Origin: UBA1858 sp963976865
Lineage (GTDB): Bacteria > Pseudomonadota > Gammaproteobacteria > UBA4575
Length of the DNA: 64,000 nt
Assembly (NCBI GenBank): GCA_963976865.1
Contig: CAXBLY010000002.1
Span: forward strand, 310,001-374,000
Direction: 5' to 3'
Part shown: positions 1 through 7,901 of the stretch, piece after piece
How the letters are laid out: each line of letters opens with the position of its first letter
How positions within the stretch are numbered: position 1 is the stretch's first letter
Notes under the pieces: model-generated
The model's database searches: none
What the model was told of the DNA's origin: nothing
What the model saw: only the letters and a program-made list of their open reading frames with translations
Program-made: the position numbers and the translations under genes

Positions 1-552
1 AAAATGATGTAGCAAATGAAACCGCTTAATTGTCTTAAAAAACTTTATGCTCGGTGTATAGTGTAAATGCTGAATACAGTGACAAAACTCATAAAACATC
101 GTCACTACAACGCCAGCCGCGACAGCGACAATAGCTCCGACCCAGCCATCGATCAATGCTCCTACCGGCATTGTAAAAATTGCTACCGTCGGTAATGTTG
201 TGTGCAATGCACCAAACAATACACGCAAATCATTAGGGTCGTTATGATGATCGAAATGAATACGCTTCCAGGTTTTGGCGAAATTGGGGGAGCGGTACAG
301 AAAGCGGCTATGCAATACAAAACGGTGTAAAAGATACCAGATAAGTGGATATATGAAGGCAACAATAAGCGCTATCAGAATATGCCCCAGCGTCCATAGT
401 CCCTGAATGGAAATAGTGATCCCGGCAACCAGTGCAATAATGAAATAAACCTGTATTGCAGGATACTGCGCATAGGCTTTAACCAATTCGGAAAAAGTCA
501 TATCTTCAAGATGATATTTCTTGCTGGTCCAGAACATACTGATTGAATTCAT
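1..552 (-). CDS. Fatty acid hydroxylase/sterol desaturase superfamily membrane protein (partial, C-terminus off window)
   Basis: The reading frame opens at ATG 552-550 and runs off the left edge, giving 184 residues without a stop. Four histidine clusters are visible: H76-x4-H81, H99-x2-HH102-103, H158-x3-H162 and H179-x2-HH182-183. This is the di-iron ligand pattern of the fatty acid hydroxylase/sterol desaturase superfamily. Hydrophobic stretches near residues 34-50, 57-75, 121-133 and 138-154 fit an integral membrane enzyme. Such enzymes hydroxylate or desaturate lipid chains with O2. It is divergent from the HIT gene and lies about 0.9 kb from a sphingoid-base operon, so hydroxylation of a sphingoid base or its acyl chain is a reasonable guess. 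The substrate is unproven, and carotenoid or sterol-like substrates cannot be excluded. Confidence 0.8.
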   Translation of the reverse strand, partial: MNSISMFWTSKKYHLEDMTFSELVKAYAQYPAIQVYFIIALVAGITISIQGLWTLGHILIALIVAFIYPLIWYLLHRFVLHSRFLYRSPNFAKTWKRIHFDHHNDPNDLRVLFGALHTTLPTVAIFTMPVGALIDGWVGAIVAVAAGVVVTMFYEFCHCIQHLHYTPSIKFFKTIKRFHLLHHF

Positions 553-595
553 ACAACTACCTAAAATATGGGTTCATTATTCTACTGTTGGCAAT

Positions 596-646
596 TATAA
601 TCAGCATTCAGCAATGAAACCATCAAAGCCGCCTGCCTGATATAAT
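596..646 (+). promoter_or_regulatory. Candidate -10 elements upstream of the HIT gene
   Basis: Two exact TATAAT hexamers lie at 596-601 and 641-646 in the divergent intergenic region. Neither has a good -35 at the right distance (the best for the first is TTCATT at 573-578), so this is weak support. The same gap must also hold the promoter of the minus-strand hydroxylase. Confidence 0.25.
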
Positions 647-696
647 TTCACCGACCAATTCACTTCCCTATTCAACTGACAGGCCAACTAAAATCC

Positions 697-1131
697 ATGA
701 ATGACACCCTAACTAAATTTGGCTTCCCTGATTCTGTCATAAAAGCCTATCAACACTGGAGCGTACTATTACGCCCTGAACAGGTAACACTAGGTTCATT
801 GATACTCGCTAACCACAGCGATGCACTAGCCTTTGGAGATATTACCGACCACGCAATGGAAGAATTGTCAACTATAACAAAAGACATTGAAGCCAGTTTA
901 ACCAGTTGTTTTAGCTATGATAAAATTAACTATCTAATGCTAATGATGGTGGATCCACATGTTCATTTTCATGTGATTCCGAGATATAGTACACCCAGAG
1001 AATATCAGGCTATAATCACGGCTGATCAAAATTGGCCCGGACCACCTGACTTAAGCAGTAAAATCCCATTGAGTGTGACACAAAAAGCCGCTCTGTTAGA
1101 GCAGCTTAAAACCCGGTGGATAAGTCATTAA
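697..1131 (+). CDS. HIT (histidine triad) family protein
   Basis: The 144-residue protein carries the histidine triad H88-V-H90-F-H92 followed by VIPR, the nucleotide-binding signature of the HIT superfamily. These enzymes hydrolyse or transfer nucleoside monophosphates (AMP-lysine, adenylyl sulfate, dinucleoside polyphosphates, nucleotide sugars). The length is usual for a single-domain bacterial HIT protein, and no signal peptide is present. It stands alone between the divergent hydroxylase and, after a 305-base gap, the sphingoid/sialic-acid operon. The substrate cannot be told from sequence. A role in clearing acyl-AMP or CMP by-products of the next operon is possible but speculative. Confidence 0.85.
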   Translation: MNDTLTKFGFPDSVIKAYQHWSVLLRPEQVTLGSLILANHSDALAFGDITDHAMEELSTITKDIEASLTSCFSYDKINYLMLMMVDPHVHFHVIPRYSTPREYQAIITADQNWPGPPDLSSKIPLSVTQKAALLEQLKTRWISH

Positions 1132-1436
1132 TATGATTATAATTAACCATTAATACCAGTTAGCACTACATTTAATGCATTACCGCTAAAAATTTGGGGA
1201 ACATTCACGTTGTAATCACTGTCACACAACACCGGTAGACAAGATAAAAACTTGAAACTCTGTACAAAATACTTTAAAAGTTATGGTTTTAGAGTGAGTT
1301 CATATCACTCAATCTTGAATATTTAAATAAATTAAGTAAATAAATCATCGAAGCATGATAAAAATAATAATATAGTTGGCGCACGATAATAATATAAGTA
1401 ACTGATAATATTGTAATTTTAGGAACAAACTACAAC
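1132..1436 (+). other. AT-rich intergenic region before the sphingoid/sialic-acid operon
   Basis: There is no open frame of note. It holds the presumed promoter of the 13-gene operon, an inverted repeat at 1292-1310 and many A/T runs. A Shine-Dalgarno-like AGGAA lies about 11 bases before the ATG at 1437. No rho-independent terminator for the HIT gene is obvious. Confidence 0.5.
1292..1342 (+). promoter_or_regulatory. Inverted repeat plus candidate promoter of the operon
   Basis: GAGTGA (1292-1297) and TCACTC (1305-1310) form a perfect 6+7+6 inverted repeat. It is followed at once by TTGAAT (1315-1320), a 16-base spacer and TAAATA (1337-1342). The layout suits an operator lying just upstream of a sigma-70 promoter, but the region is AT-rich and other hexamer pairs could be chosen. 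Confidence 0.3.
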
Positions 1437-3206
1437 ATGACTGCAAGTGCTACGCCGACTATAAACAACATCCCCCTAAGACCTGCGGATTTCAGCAACC
1501 TGGCAGAAACACTGGATTATGCTGCTCAAGGAATAACCGGCTCAAATTTTTATGGTAGCCGAGCCCAGTTGCTTGAATCTGTCCCTTATTCACAGTTAGC
1601 ACAGGAAGCCAGAGATTTAGCCAGAAAGCTGATCGCAATGGATTTCAAACATGGTGACCGAGTAGTCATCGTCGCGGAAACCCATCCTAATTTCCTGCGT
1701 GGCTTCTTTGCCTGTCAATACGCCGGACTCATCCCTGCTCCTGTACCAGTACCCATTCAGTTGGGCAGTCGGGCCGGATACGTCCGCAAGACCCGGGATT
1801 TACTAATCAGCGCTCATGCGACCGCAGTATTTGCACCTGAGTCCGTGCTGCCTCTGGTCAACGAAGCCTGTAAGGATATTGATATGAAATTTGTTGGCGA
1901 TATCGCGAATTTCACAGATCATAAGGTAGACTCAAACATCCCTCTTTATAATGCCAAGCCTGAAGACACCGCCTATATACAGTTTACCTCTGGAAGTACT
2001 AAATTCCCCCGAGGTGTTGTCATTGAGCAAAAAGCAGTGCTTAGCAATCTGGCCAGAATCATCTCAGATGGCATCAAAATCAACGCGAATGACCGCGCCA
2101 TTTCGTGGCTACCCTTCTATCATGACATGGGGCTGGTTGGCCTGGTGTTATCACCAATCGCCTCTCAAACCTCAGTAGATTATCTGGATACACGTGATTT
2201 CGCGATGCGCCCCAGAAGGTGGCTTGAAATCATGTCAATGAACAAGGCGACCATAACCTTCAGTCCACCATTTGGTTATGAACTTGTCGAAAGACGTTTA
2301 CGTGAAAGTAAAAACCTGGACTACGATTTGAGCAATTGGAGAATTGCCGGCATTGGCGCTGAAACAATACGCCCGGAGCCACTGGAAAGATTCTCTAACC
2401 TGTTAGCCAAGTGCGGATTTGACAACACGGCATTCCTGCCCTGCTATGGCATGGCTGAATGTTCTCTCGCGATAAGTTTCGCGTCACTGGACAAACCTAT
2501 TACAATAGAAACGGTAGATGGTGAGCAGCTGGCAGAAAATAACATTGCCACCCCAATTAGCCCGGATAAACCAGACCACCGAAAAGCCCGGTTCGTCGAC
2601 TGTGGTCCTTCTCTGCCTGACCATGCTATTGAAATACGTGATAAAGATGGTAACAGTCTTGCCGAACGCCAGATTGGAGTCATCTACGTACAAGGCCCCA
2701 GCGTTATGTCCCACTATTTTGATAACAGCGAAGAAACAGAAAACTCCTTGCGTGATGGCTGGTTAAATACTGGCGATATTGGCTTCCTCGTCGACGGAAG
2801 AATTTATATCACTGGCCGTGAAAAAGATCTGATCATCATCAATGGCCGAAACATCTGGCCACAGGATATTGAACACCTGGCAGAGCAACAGCCAGAGATT
2901 CGTACTGGAGATGCACTTGCTTTTTCTGCACCCGGATTCAACAGTGAACCCACCGTCGTACTGGTAATGCAGTGTCGCGAACGAGACGATAATAACCGTG
3001 CTGAAATTATCAGGCGTGTAGAAACAGCCGTACTTGAAGAGATAGGTGTACGCTGCTTCATTAAGCTGGTACCTCCTCACACATTGCCGAGAACATCTTC
3101 AGGCAAGCTATCAAGATCTGCTGCCCGACGCGATTACATGGAGCAAAACAGCCTGACTGAGGTATTTATCTCGGATGCTGGTACTCAAGTGAAAACAGCA
3201 ATCTAA
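1437..3206 (+). CDS. Fatty-acyl-AMP ligase / acyl-ACP synthetase
   Basis: This 589-residue ANL-superfamily enzyme would activate a fatty acid as acyl-AMP and pass it to the acyl carrier protein encoded two genes downstream. The phosphate-binding loop FTSGSTKFPRGV is at residues 183-194, followed by WLPFYHDMGLVG near 225, YGMAE near 338, GREKDLIIINGRN near 460 and the catalytic lysine in SSGKLSR near the C-terminus. The FYHDMGLVG motif is typical of fatty-acyl-AMP ligases. It is the first gene of a tightly packed operon with reductase, ACP and an alpha-oxoamine synthase. The same four activities are known together in the Caulobacter ceramide pathway, where the acyl-ACP synthetase supplies the acyl-ACP. 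A role in polyketide starter loading is possible but no PKS is nearby. Confidence 0.88.
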   Translation: MTASATPTINNIPLRPADFSNLAETLDYAAQGITGSNFYGSRAQLLESVPYSQLAQEARDLARKLIAMDFKHGDRVVIVAETHPNFLRGFFACQYAGLIPAPVPVPIQLGSRAGYVRKTRDLLISAHATAVFAPESVLPLVNEACKDIDMKFVGDIANFTDHKVDSNIPLYNAKPEDTAYIQFTSGSTKFPRGVVIEQKAVLSNLARIISDGIKINANDRAISWLPFYHDMGLVGLVLSPIASQTSVDYLDTRDFAMRPRRWLEIMSMNKATITFSPPFGYELVERRLRESKNLDYDLSNWRIAGIGAETIRPEPLERFSNLLAKCGFDNTAFLPCYGMAECSLAISFASLDKPITIETVDGEQLAENNIATPISPDKPDHRKARFVDCGPSLPDHAIEIRDKDGNSLAERQIGVIYVQGPSVMSHYFDNSEETENSLRDGWLNTGDIGFLVDGRIYITGREKDLIIINGRNIWPQDIEHLAEQQPEIRTGDALAFSAPGFNSEPTVVLVMQCRERDDNNRAEIIRRVETAVLEEIGVRCFIKLVPPHTLPRTSSGKLSRSAARRDYMEQNSLTEVFISDAGTQVKTAI

Positions 3207-3260
3207 AACACAGGCATGTCTTCATGCCACTAAACTCCTGCATAATTCGTAGCACGCTCC

Positions 3261-4184
3261 ATGCCCGACGCTAAAGTGATTGCCCTGACAGGCAGCACCG
3301 GATTTATCGGCTCGCATATCCTAAATGTATTGCTAACCAGCAATTACCGCATACGATTACTCGTCAGAACTGCCAGCAAACACAGGATCAATCATCCAAA
3401 TATTGAGGTCATCACGGGTGATCTGCATAACCAGTCTGCGCTCAACAGACTCTCCACTGATGCTGATTTTATTATCCACTGCGCGGGCAGAGTCAGAGGC
3501 GCAAGCGCACAATCATTTATCCACGACAATGTGACGGGAACAAAAAACATACTCTCTGCATGCGCACGGAAAAATGACTGTAAATTTATACACATTTCTT
3601 CATTGTCTGCACGTGAGCCAGGTATTTCTGATTATGCGAACAGTAAACATGAAAGCGAAGCTGCTTTAAAAAACAGTGGCATCAAATACTGGACAGTGAT
3701 TCGTCCCCCTGCCGTCTATGGCCCAGGGGATACCGAATTAAAGCCATTATTTGACTGGATGAAGCGAGGGATACTTTGGGTACCAGGTTCTGCCAAACAG
3801 TTATTTTCAGTACTGCATGTTGAGGATTTAAGCCAGCTTGTATTGTGTCAGCTAAACACGGGTACTGTATCGAAAAACATCATGGAACCAGATGATGGTA
3901 ATCAGTATAGCTGGCAGAATATTCAGCACATAGGCGAACAGTTTTTCAACAGAAAAGTCAGAATAATTCGCATGCCTGGCCCTGTGTTATTACTTGCAGC
4001 TCATTCTAATGTGCTATTCTCCACAGCATTAAACAAGTCACCCATGTTGACCCCGGGCAAAGTGAAAGAACTATTACACAAAAACTGGGTTTCAAAGGGC
4101 GAGACTGGTGTCAGCAACTGGAAGCCCAAGCTAGATTTAAAAATCGGCCTTGGCACTTTATACTCTGAAAATGAAGGAAAATAG
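3261..4184 (+). CDS. NAD(P)-dependent epimerase/reductase, CerR-like candidate
   Basis: The 307-residue protein is an extended short-chain dehydrogenase. The Rossmann motif GSTGFIGS lies at residues 10-17 and the catalytic Y-x3-K occurs as YANSK near residue 122, with RPPAVYGPGD following. Such proteins act on nucleotide sugars or reduce keto-lipids. Between an acyl-AMP ligase and an ACP/serine-palmitoyltransferase pair, the likely job is reducing the 3-keto group of the sphingoid base or oxidised ceramide, as assigned to CerR in Caulobacter. That assignment rests on neighbourhood rather than on a diagnostic residue. A nucleotide-sugar epimerase serving the sialic-acid half of the operon is the main alternative. 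Confidence 0.75.
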   Translation: MPDAKVIALTGSTGFIGSHILNVLLTSNYRIRLLVRTASKHRINHPNIEVITGDLHNQSALNRLSTDADFIIHCAGRVRGASAQSFIHDNVTGTKNILSACARKNDCKFIHISSLSAREPGISDYANSKHESEAALKNSGIKYWTVIRPPAVYGPGDTELKPLFDWMKRGILWVPGSAKQLFSVLHVEDLSQLVLCQLNTGTVSKNIMEPDDGNQYSWQNIQHIGEQFFNRKVRIIRMPGPVLLLAAHSNVLFSTALNKSPMLTPGKVKELLHKNWVSKGETGVSNWKPKLDLKIGLGTLYSENEGK

Positions 4185-4198
4185 AGCAGTACATACTC

Positions 4199-4444
4199 AT
4201 GACTAACAGCGCCGACGCAATATTAGATGATGTTATCAAACTGCTGAACCAATTCATCAAGCAGGACACTGAAATCACTGGTTCTCTACACCTGATGAGA
4301 GACCTGGAACTGGATTCGGTAATGGTCATGGAACTCATGATGGAACTGGAAGATCATTTTGATATTTCTATTCCTCTTAACTCACTCCCTGAAGTTAACA
4401 CTGTGTCAGATCTGGCTACTGAAATATCAAAACTTAAACGTTAA
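4199..4444 (+). CDS. Acyl carrier protein (dedicated, sphingolipid-type)
   Basis: The 81-residue acidic protein has the phosphopantetheine attachment motif LELDSV with Ser40, followed by VMELMMELEDHFDISIP, typical of helix II of acyl carrier proteins. It starts 14 bases after the reductase and ends 8 bases before the alpha-oxoamine synthase, so the three are likely co-translated. It would carry the acyl chain from the AMP ligase to the serine-condensing enzyme, parallel to the specialised ACP needed for serine palmitoyltransferase in Caulobacter. It differs from a housekeeping AcpP, whose motif is GADSLD and whose neighbours are fab genes. Confidence 0.9.
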   Translation: MTNSADAILDDVIKLLNQFIKQDTEITGSLHLMRDLELDSVMVMELMMELEDHFDISIPLNSLPEVNTVSDLATEISKLKR

Positions 4445-4452
4445 TACTACAC

Positions 4453-5652
4453 ATGAGCCTTTTAAATCGCCTTCAAGAATTCACTAAACAACATGCGACA
4501 ATGGATGCTGACTCTATGGCACCTCTGGGCGCATTGATCAAGCATCTGTACTCAGCCACTGAAGGCAGCATCATGGGCAGAAGAACGATTCTGGTCGGTA
4601 CTAACAATTATCTGGGACTAACTTTTGACAATCAGTGTATCAATGCCAGCCATCAGGCTACTAGAACATATGGCACCGGTACGACAGGCTCTCGACTCGC
4701 CAATGGCTCATATGCAGGCCACCAGGAGTTAGAACAGGAACTGGCCGCATTCTATGGCGTAAGTCACTCTATCGTCTTCTCAACAGGATACACAGCTAAT
4801 CTGGGTATGATTTCTGCTCTTGTCAGCAAGGGTGACACCATCATGCTTGACGAACACTGCCACGCTTCAATTTATGATGGCTGCAAGTTAAGTGGTGCTG
4901 ACATCATCCACTTCAGACATAACAATGCAGCAGATCTGGACAAACGTCTCAAGCGCCTTGGAGAAAAAGCATCAGCCACCCTGATTATTGTTGAAGGGAT
5001 ATATAGCATGCTGGGTGACCGTGGCAACCTGAAAGAAATTGTCGCTGTTAAACAAAAGTATGATGCCCTGCTGCTCGTCGACGAGGCTCACTCACTGGGT
5101 GTACTCGGCGACAGTGGACGTGGTTTATCCCAGGAATCCGGCGTCGAGGAACATGTAGATTTTATCACGGGTACGTTCAGCAAAAGCCTGGCAGGCATTG
5201 GTGGGTTCTGTGTCAGTCAGCATCCGGAATTAGAAGTGATCCGCTACACCAGTCGTCCGTACATTTTCACCGCCTCCCCCTCACCTGGCACTATTGCTTC
5301 AACCAGAACAGCGCTAGGCATCATTGCCAGCAATCCGGCATTGCGGGAACAATTATGGGAAAATGCCAACAGGCTATACGCTGGACTGAAGTCTATGGGT
5401 TATGAGCTTAGCCCCGAGGTAAGCCCTGTGATCGCTGTCAATGTCGGCGAACGTGATGACGCATTAGCCATATGGAAAAAATTATTTGACCGCGGCATTT
5501 ATGTAAACCTGGTCATGCCACCCGCAACACCAAATAGAAAATGCCTGTTACGTTGCAGTGTGAGCGCAGCTCACACACATGCACAACTTGATGTAGTACT
5601 TGACGCATTCGCAAGCCTTCAACCTTCTGTAGTCAAAGAACAGCTAGCTTAA
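4453..5652 (+). CDS. Alpha-oxoamine synthase, serine palmitoyltransferase-like
   Basis: The 399-residue PLP enzyme has the alpha-oxoamine synthase layout: LDEHCHAS near 132-139, LVDEAHS at 208-214 and the Schiff-base lysine K244 in TFSKSLAG. The family condenses an acyl thioester with an amino acid (serine, glycine or alanine) with loss of CO2. With an acyl-AMP ligase and ACP directly upstream, a serine palmitoyltransferase using acyl-ACP and making 3-ketosphinganine is the best reading. 8-Amino-7-oxononanoate synthase (bioF) is unlikely because no other biotin gene is present. A CqsA-like signal synthase or glycine C-acetyltransferase are weaker alternatives. Confidence 0.85.
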   Translation: MSLLNRLQEFTKQHATMDADSMAPLGALIKHLYSATEGSIMGRRTILVGTNNYLGLTFDNQCINASHQATRTYGTGTTGSRLANGSYAGHQELEQELAAFYGVSHSIVFSTGYTANLGMISALVSKGDTIMLDEHCHASIYDGCKLSGADIIHFRHNNAADLDKRLKRLGEKASATLIIVEGIYSMLGDRGNLKEIVAVKQKYDALLLVDEAHSLGVLGDSGRGLSQESGVEEHVDFITGTFSKSLAGIGGFCVSQHPELEVIRYTSRPYIFTASPSPGTIASTRTALGIIASNPALREQLWENANRLYAGLKSMGYELSPEVSPVIAVNVGERDDALAIWKKLFDRGIYVNLVMPPATPNRKCLLRCSVSAAHTHAQLDVVLDAFASLQPSVVKEQLA

Positions 5653-5693
5653 CAGGCATCAGGCCAACCACATCCCAGAGCTGCAATTTACCA

Positions 5694-6740
5694 ATGACCG
5701 AGAAAATTCAAACCTGGTTAGACTCACACACAAATAATGCCTCCTGTGCGGTGATTGCAGAAGTTGCCCAGAATCATGACGGTAGTCTGGGTGTTGCACA
5801 TGCGCATATTGACGCTGCTGCCAACGCAGGGGCAGATGCAATTAAATTTCAAACACATATTGCCGAAGAAGAAAGCACATCTGCTGAACCCTGGCGAACC
5901 AAGTTCAGCTATCAGGATGAAACGCGCATGGATTATTGGCGGCGTATGGAATTTACATCGCTGCAATGGCAAGAATTAAAACGCCATGCAGATGAAGTTG
6001 GCCTGCACTTTTTAAGCTCACCATTTTCAATTAAGGCCGTTGAACTACTGGAAAACACAGGGATGAGCGCCTGGAAGATCGCTTCAGGTGAAATTACAAA
6101 CACACCGTTACTGGATTGCGTGATAGCAACCAGAAAGCCAATTATATTATCCACCGGTTTGAGTGTGACAGACGAAATTACAGAAGCTGTCAATTATGTT
6201 CAGAGTGCTGGCAATCCACTAGCACTGCTTCAGTGTACATCTCAGTACCCTTGCAGCCCTGAAAGGCTGGGCATCAATGTCATTGATCAGTTCAGACATG
6301 ACTATAATTGTGCAGTGGGTTTATCGGATCATTCAGGCACTATTTATTCAGGTCTGGCTGCTGCTGCAAAAGGTATACAGGTACTGGAAGTGCATATCAC
6401 TTTAAGCCGGGAAATGTTTGGACCTGATGTCGTCGCATCTGTTACCACGCAGGAACTTAAATCTCTCATTGAGGGAATTCGTTATATGGAAACGGTCGCA
6501 AATCACCCGGTTGATAAATCAGTACCAGACTCTGAGGCCGCACCACTACGCCAGATATTTATGAAAAGCGTGTATACAACAATGCCAATTAACGCAGGTG
6601 AAGTGCTTACTGCAGACAAAATCACTACCAAGAAACCTGGCACAGGGATTCCAGCGAATAAAATTCACCAGGTATTAGGCAAAAAATTAAAAGCAGACAT
6701 CGAAGCAAACTCGATGATTCATCTAGAAGATTTGGAGTAA
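5694..6740 (+). CDS. neuB: N-acetylneuraminate (sialic acid) synthase
   Basis: The 348-residue protein condenses an N-acetylhexosamine with phosphoenolpyruvate. It has the NeuB barrel signatures AEVAQNHDGS (22-31), KIASGE (128-133), GLSDHSG (209-215) and EVHITLSREMFGPD (232-245), and a C-terminal SAF/antifreeze-like domain (about 285-348) with KKPGTGIP. Next to neuC, with neuA downstream and no sugar 4,6-dehydratase or aminotransferase in the operon, ManNAc is the probable substrate and Neu5Ac the product. Legionaminate and pseudaminate synthases share these motifs but need those extra genes, which could in principle lie elsewhere. It begins 41 bases after the sphingoid module on the same strand. 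Confidence 0.9.
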   Translation: MTEKIQTWLDSHTNNASCAVIAEVAQNHDGSLGVAHAHIDAAANAGADAIKFQTHIAEEESTSAEPWRTKFSYQDETRMDYWRRMEFTSLQWQELKRHADEVGLHFLSSPFSIKAVELLENTGMSAWKIASGEITNTPLLDCVIATRKPIILSTGLSVTDEITEAVNYVQSAGNPLALLQCTSQYPCSPERLGINVIDQFRHDYNCAVGLSDHSGTIYSGLAAAAKGIQVLEVHITLSREMFGPDVVASVTTQELKSLIEGIRYMETVANHPVDKSVPDSEAAPLRQIFMKSVYTTMPINAGEVLTADKITTKKPGTGIPANKIHQVLGKKLKADIEANSMIHLEDLE

Positions 6741-6746
6741 GATCAA

Positions 6747-7901
6747 GTGCGCAAAGTGTGTGTTGTTATAACCGCTAGACCCAGTTATGCAAGGATACGT
6801 TCACTGCTCCATGCAGTCCGTGAGCATAAGGACCTGGAGCTGCAACTCGTGGTTGCTGCATCCGCGTTACTTGACCGTTATGGAAGCGCAGACAAAGTCA
6901 TTGAGAATGAAGGCTTTCACATTGATCGACGTGTCTACATGATTGTGGAAGGTGAAAACCCGGTGACATCAGCCAAATCAACGGGCCTTGGCGTCACTGA
7001 GCTAGCCACTGTGTTTGATAACCTCCAGCCTGATTACGTAGTCACCATTGCTGATCGCTTTGAAACAATGGCGACTGCAATCGCCGCCAGCTATATGCAT
7101 ATCCCTCTGGTCCATGTTCAAGGTGGCGAAGTAACAGGATCAATAGACGAAAAAGTCAGGCATGCCATCACCAAGCTGGCAGATATTCATTGCGTATCCG
7201 GTGAACAAGCTGCACAACGCGTCATCAAAATGGGTGAAGACCCTCAACAGGTTTACATTACCGGATGCCCTTCGATCGACCTGGCCATGCAGGCGTGTGA
7301 GAATCAGACTGAAACTCTTGACCATATTGCCGAGCAACTTGGCGGTGTTGGCGCCAATGTCGATTTATCCAGGCCCTATATTATTGTCATGCAACATCCA
7401 GTGACAACAGAATACAATCAAGCACGGTCACACATAGAACAAACACTGCAAGCCATCCAGGAATGCCAGATCCCTACACTCTGGTTCTGGCCCAATGTTG
7501 ATGCCGGATCCGATGGTACATCCAAGGGAATTCGTGCATTTAGAGAAAACAATGAAACCAATCATATTCATTTTGTGAAAAATCTCCCTCCGGAGAATTT
7601 CATACAACTGTTAAATCGCAGTCAGTGTATTGTTGGAAATTCAAGCGTTGGCATTCGTGAAAGCACATTTATTGGTGCGCCTTCAGTGAATATCGGCAGT
7701 CGCCAAAATGGCAGGGATCGCGGTGAAAATGTGATAGATGTTACATATAACAGTGAAGAAATTAAAAATGCACTGCTTGCACAAATCAGGCATGGTAAGT
7801 ACACGTCAAATCCACTGTATGGTAATGGCCAGGCCGGCACGCGTATTGCCGAAGCAATAGCCAATGCCAGCAGTAATACAGAAAAAATGTTGCGATATTG
7901 A
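6747..7901 (+). CDS. neuC: UDP-N-acetylglucosamine 2-epimerase (hydrolysing)
   Basis: The 384-residue cytoplasmic enzyme would convert UDP-GlcNAc to ManNAc plus UDP, feeding neuB. Family features are TARPSYARI at the N-terminus (9-17), ADRFE (102-106), HVQGGEVTGSIDEKVRH (123-139), HPVTTEYN near 217 and GNSSVGIRES near 300. The start is GTG at 6747, six bases after the neuB stop, with GGAG at 6734-6737 inside the end of neuB as ribosome-binding site. Its stop overlaps the start of the next gene by 4 bases. The hydrolysing type is favoured over WecB by close coupling to neuB. Confidence 0.9.
   Translation: MRKVCVVITARPSYARIRSLLHAVREHKDLELQLVVAASALLDRYGSADKVIENEGFHIDRRVYMIVEGENPVTSAKSTGLGVTELATVFDNLQPDYVVTIADRFETMATAIAASYMHIPLVHVQGGEVTGSIDEKVRHAITKLADIHCVSGEQAAQRVIKMGEDPQQVYITGCPSIDLAMQACENQTETLDHIAEQLGGVGANVDLSRPYIIVMQHPVTTEYNQARSHIEQTLQAIQECQIPTLWFWPNVDAGSDGTSKGIRAFRENNETNHIHFVKNLPPENFIQLLNRSQCIVGNSSVGIRESTFIGAPSVNIGSRQNGRDRGENVIDVTYNSEEIKNALLAQIRHGKYTSNPLYGNGQAGTRIAEAIANASSNTEKMLRY

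Noticed and set aside
183..365. Minus-strand 60-codon frame
   Set aside because: It lies out of frame inside the hydroxylase-like gene that runs 552 to the left edge and has the eight-histidine pattern.
4453..5652. bioF (biotin synthesis)
   Set aside because: No other bio gene is near, and a dedicated ACP and acyl-AMP ligase precede it.
5694..6740. Pseudaminate or legionaminate synthase instead of neuB
   Set aside because: No 4,6-dehydratase, aminotransferase or acetyltransferase gene needed for those sugars is in the operon, and a CMAH-like gene points to Neu5Ac. Not fully excluded.
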